Positions 5,769 through 6,903 of a stretch of DNA of 6,903 bases are shown piece by piece; position 1 is the stretch's first letter, and the number at the start of each line of letters is the position of its first letter. Below the pieces are notes generated by a model. The model had not been told where the DNA came from. It saw nothing but the letters and a program-made list of their open reading frames with translations, and did not search any database. The position numbers and the translations under genes were made by a program. Origin of the DNA: Victivallales bacterium (GTDB lineage: Bacteria > Verrucomicrobiota > Lentisphaeria > Oligosphaerales > Lenti-02); contig JABGQJ010000413.1 in NCBI GenBank assembly GCA_018648945.1, forward strand, positions 1-6,903, given 5' to 3'.

Positions 5769-6547
5769 TAGGCGGGGGCCTCCTGCTGCAGGCGGAGGGC
5801 CGACTGCTCACACCAGTGTTCCTCGATCTCGATACCGATGTATCGGCGACCGGTCCTCATAGCAGCAACACCAGTGGGGGCGCGCCCCATAAATGGATCG
5901 AGAACGGTCTCACCTGGTAGGGTATGCAACCCGATGAACAGCTGCGGCAGTGCCACCGGCTTCGGCGTCGGGTGTTCATTCTTCGACGGGATTATCTTTC
6001 GGATGCCGTACTGGCCGGGGCGGATGATATTCTCTATGCGGTGGGAATCGTCGTGCCACTTGCACGGCTTCCCCTTCTGCCCGACCAGGATGGTCTCATA
6101 GCTGCGACGGTAGTGCCAGCCCATTCCCATGGGGCCCTTGTCCCAAACCACTTGTTGTTTGAACGAGAAGACGGCATCCATCAGAAGGGACCAGCGGGCA
6201 AACATCGGGTCCGGACCGCCGCCGCCGCAGCAGCAGCAGCAGCAGCAGCAGCCAACCTTGTTTAGCGCGCTGTACATGAGCGGAAGCGAGGCGGCAAAGA
6301 TGGGGGTCGCCTCGGGGCCGTCGTTGGCGATTGGGCGGGCATCTTTCTGCGTGACCTTGCCTTTCCCGAGTGCCTCTTCCCGCCGATGGATTAGGTCGCC
6401 GTTGTTGTTGTTGTGCCCGTATGGGGGGTCAGTAAAGACCATGTCGCAGATGCCAGGGCCCAGATCTTCCATCACTTCCCGGCAGTCGCCGTGGTAGAGG
6501 GTGATCGCGCCGTCGGGGGTCTGGAAATATGGGGTGGGGAGGGGCAT
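5768..6547 (-). CDS. DNA methyltransferase (N6-adenine/N4-cytosine type, beta-class motif order)
   Basis: This 259-aa protein carries the catalytic motif IV TDPPYG at 39-44 near the N-terminus and the S-adenosylmethionine-binding motif I DPFMGRAPTG at 217-226 near the C-terminus, followed by YIGIEIEE. This is the beta-class order. HPTPKP at 192-197 is the usual conserved motif before it. WDKGPMGMGWHYRRSYE (135-151) matches what I recall of phage methylases. Two homopolymer runs stand out: Asn 46-49 and Cys 100-107 followed by Gly 108-111. Motif I usually reads DPFxGSGTTG; here GSGTT is replaced by GRAPT. Sequence specificity cannot be read. It lies 3 bases after the 94-aa gene's stop and overlaps the small terminase start. 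Its codons look less GC-biased than its neighbours', which may mean separate acquisition. Confidence 0.9.
   Translation of the reverse strand: MPLPTPYFQTPDGAITLYHGDCREVMEDLGPGICDMVFTDPPYGHNNNNGDLIHRREEALGKGKVTQKDARPIANDGPEATPIFAASLPLMYSALNKVGCCCCCCCCGGGGPDPMFARWSLLMDAVFSFKQQVVWDKGPMGMGWHYRRSYETILVGQKGKPCKWHDDSHRIENIIRPGQYGIRKIIPSKNEHPTPKPVALPQLFIGLHTLPGETVLDPFMGRAPTGVAAMRTGRRYIGIEIEEHWCEQSALRLQQEAPA
6218..6253. repeat. Trinucleotide repeat (GCC)3(GCA)8GCC within the methyltransferase
   Basis: Three GCC, eight GCA and one GCC triplets lie in frame. On the coding strand they read Gly, eight TGC Cys codons and three GGC Gly codons. A pure (GCA)8 run could slip during replication, changing the Cys count without shifting frame. 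Confidence 0.9.
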
Positions 6548-6550
6548 CTG

Positions 6551-6835
6551 CTACAGTGCCTGGTTGCCGTAGATGTAGGGGGAGAGTTCGGCGTCGCGCT
6601 TGACTTGGTCGCGGCCGGGGGCGGTGATGCGGAGGGACTGGAGGGGGGCGGAGGTGCGGAGGATGTCGAGGACGTGGCCGTGGTCGCAGAGGCCGGGGAG
6701 CTCGTCGAGGAGTTCGGCGCGGGAGACGCCGGCGGCCTGGATGCCGAGGTCTTCGGCGAGCTGGTCGACGGACATGGGGAAGGGGGCGCGCTCGAGGGCG
6801 ACGAGGATGGCGAGGCGGATGGTGTGCTTACGCAT
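6551..6835 (-). CDS. Small winged-helix-like phage protein (94 aa)
   Basis: The protein begins MRKHTIRLAILVALERAPFP, then VDQLAEDLGIQ, then SRAELLDELPGLCDHGHV, and ends with LRITAPGRDQVKRDAELSP. This helix/helix/helix/strand pattern, with a terminal ITAPG turn like the LTxxG of winged-helix regulators, suggests a DNA-binding or structural winged helix. Proteins of this kind are common just before the terminase genes in Mu-like phages, but I cannot name the family. ATG 6835 has AGGGAG about 8 bases upstream and overlaps the 3' end of an upstream frame by 8 bases. It ends 3 bases before the methyltransferase start. Confidence 0.68.
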   Translation of the reverse strand: MRKHTIRLAILVALERAPFPMSVDQLAEDLGIQAAGVSRAELLDELPGLCDHGHVLDILRTSAPLQSLRITAPGRDQVKRDAELSPYIYGNQAL

Positions 6836-6903
6836 GGTGGATCTCCCTGTCCTGCCGGTGCTGGTCGAATTTTTCCCAGATGTTGTTGAGGGACTTCTCG
6901 TTG
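6828..6903 (-). CDS. 3' end of an upstream phage gene (last 24 residues only)
   Basis: A frame entering from the right edge reads NEKSLNNIWEKFDQHRQDRE and then IHHA before TAA at 6828-6830. Its composition is protein-like (amphipathic and charged) and its stop overlaps the next start by 8 bases, in keeping with this compact operon. Too little is visible to assign a family. Confidence 0.5.
   Translation of the reverse strand, partial: NEKSLNNIWEKFDQHRQDREIHHA

Noticed and set aside
6227..6250. GCA/CAG repeat as a plus-strand poly-Ala or poly-Gln protein
   Set aside because: The plus-strand frames are short and antisense to clear methyltransferase motifs on the minus strand.

Overview
The window looks like part of a Mu-type (transposable phage) prophage in a high-GC bacterium, probably a member of the Verrucomicrobiota or a close relative. 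The phage call rests on gene order and motifs: small terminase, large terminase with ATPase and nuclease motifs, a gp29/DUF935-type portal, then a head-morphogenesis protein, as in Mu gp27-gp28-gp29-gp30. The host guess rests on short dispersed repeats (heptamer arrays reading MFDVRCS, a DHTESTE-type repeat, an NSWNSW/EFHETHK-type repeat and a DARAPR/AGVPPA-type hairpin repeat). I associate these with Verrucomicrobia and relatives from memory; this was not searched.

Every supported gene is on the minus strand and is transcribed from high to low coordinates. In transcription order: the 3' end of an unidentified gene (6903-6828); a 94-aa winged-helix-like protein; a beta-class DNA methyltransferase with Asn and Cys homopolymer runs; a small terminase subunit; the large terminase; a 233-bp repeat insertion; the portal; a 57-aa protein; a 93-aa protein with one membrane segment; a RfaE/HldE-C-like cytidylyltransferase; a short repeat; a 53-aa (or 68-aa) protein; a heptamer repeat; and the 5' part of a MuF-like head gene that leaves the window at position 1. 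Most junctions are ATGA, TAATG or TAGTG overlaps, so this is one translationally coupled operon. No promoter, terminator, tRNA or rRNA was found inside it.

The most unusual aspect is how host-type repeats have entered a tightly packed phage operon. Four sites carry them: TerL/portal, inside the portal, cytidylyltransferase/53-aa gene, and 53-aa gene/MuF. None breaks translation. At TerL/portal the insert is bounded by direct copies of CATTAG (CTAATG on the coding strand). It therefore recreates both the TerL stop and the portal start, and an uninterrupted 77-codon frame runs from a strong ribosome binding site across the insert to the portal start. Inside the portal, two hairpin repeat modules add about 40 residues in frame in a probable linker.

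Functionally, the terminase pair and portal make the DNA-packaging motor, and the MuF-like protein acts in head assembly. The methyltransferase probably modifies phage or host DNA. The cytidylyltransferase and three small proteins are accessory genes of unknown role placed between portal and MuF.
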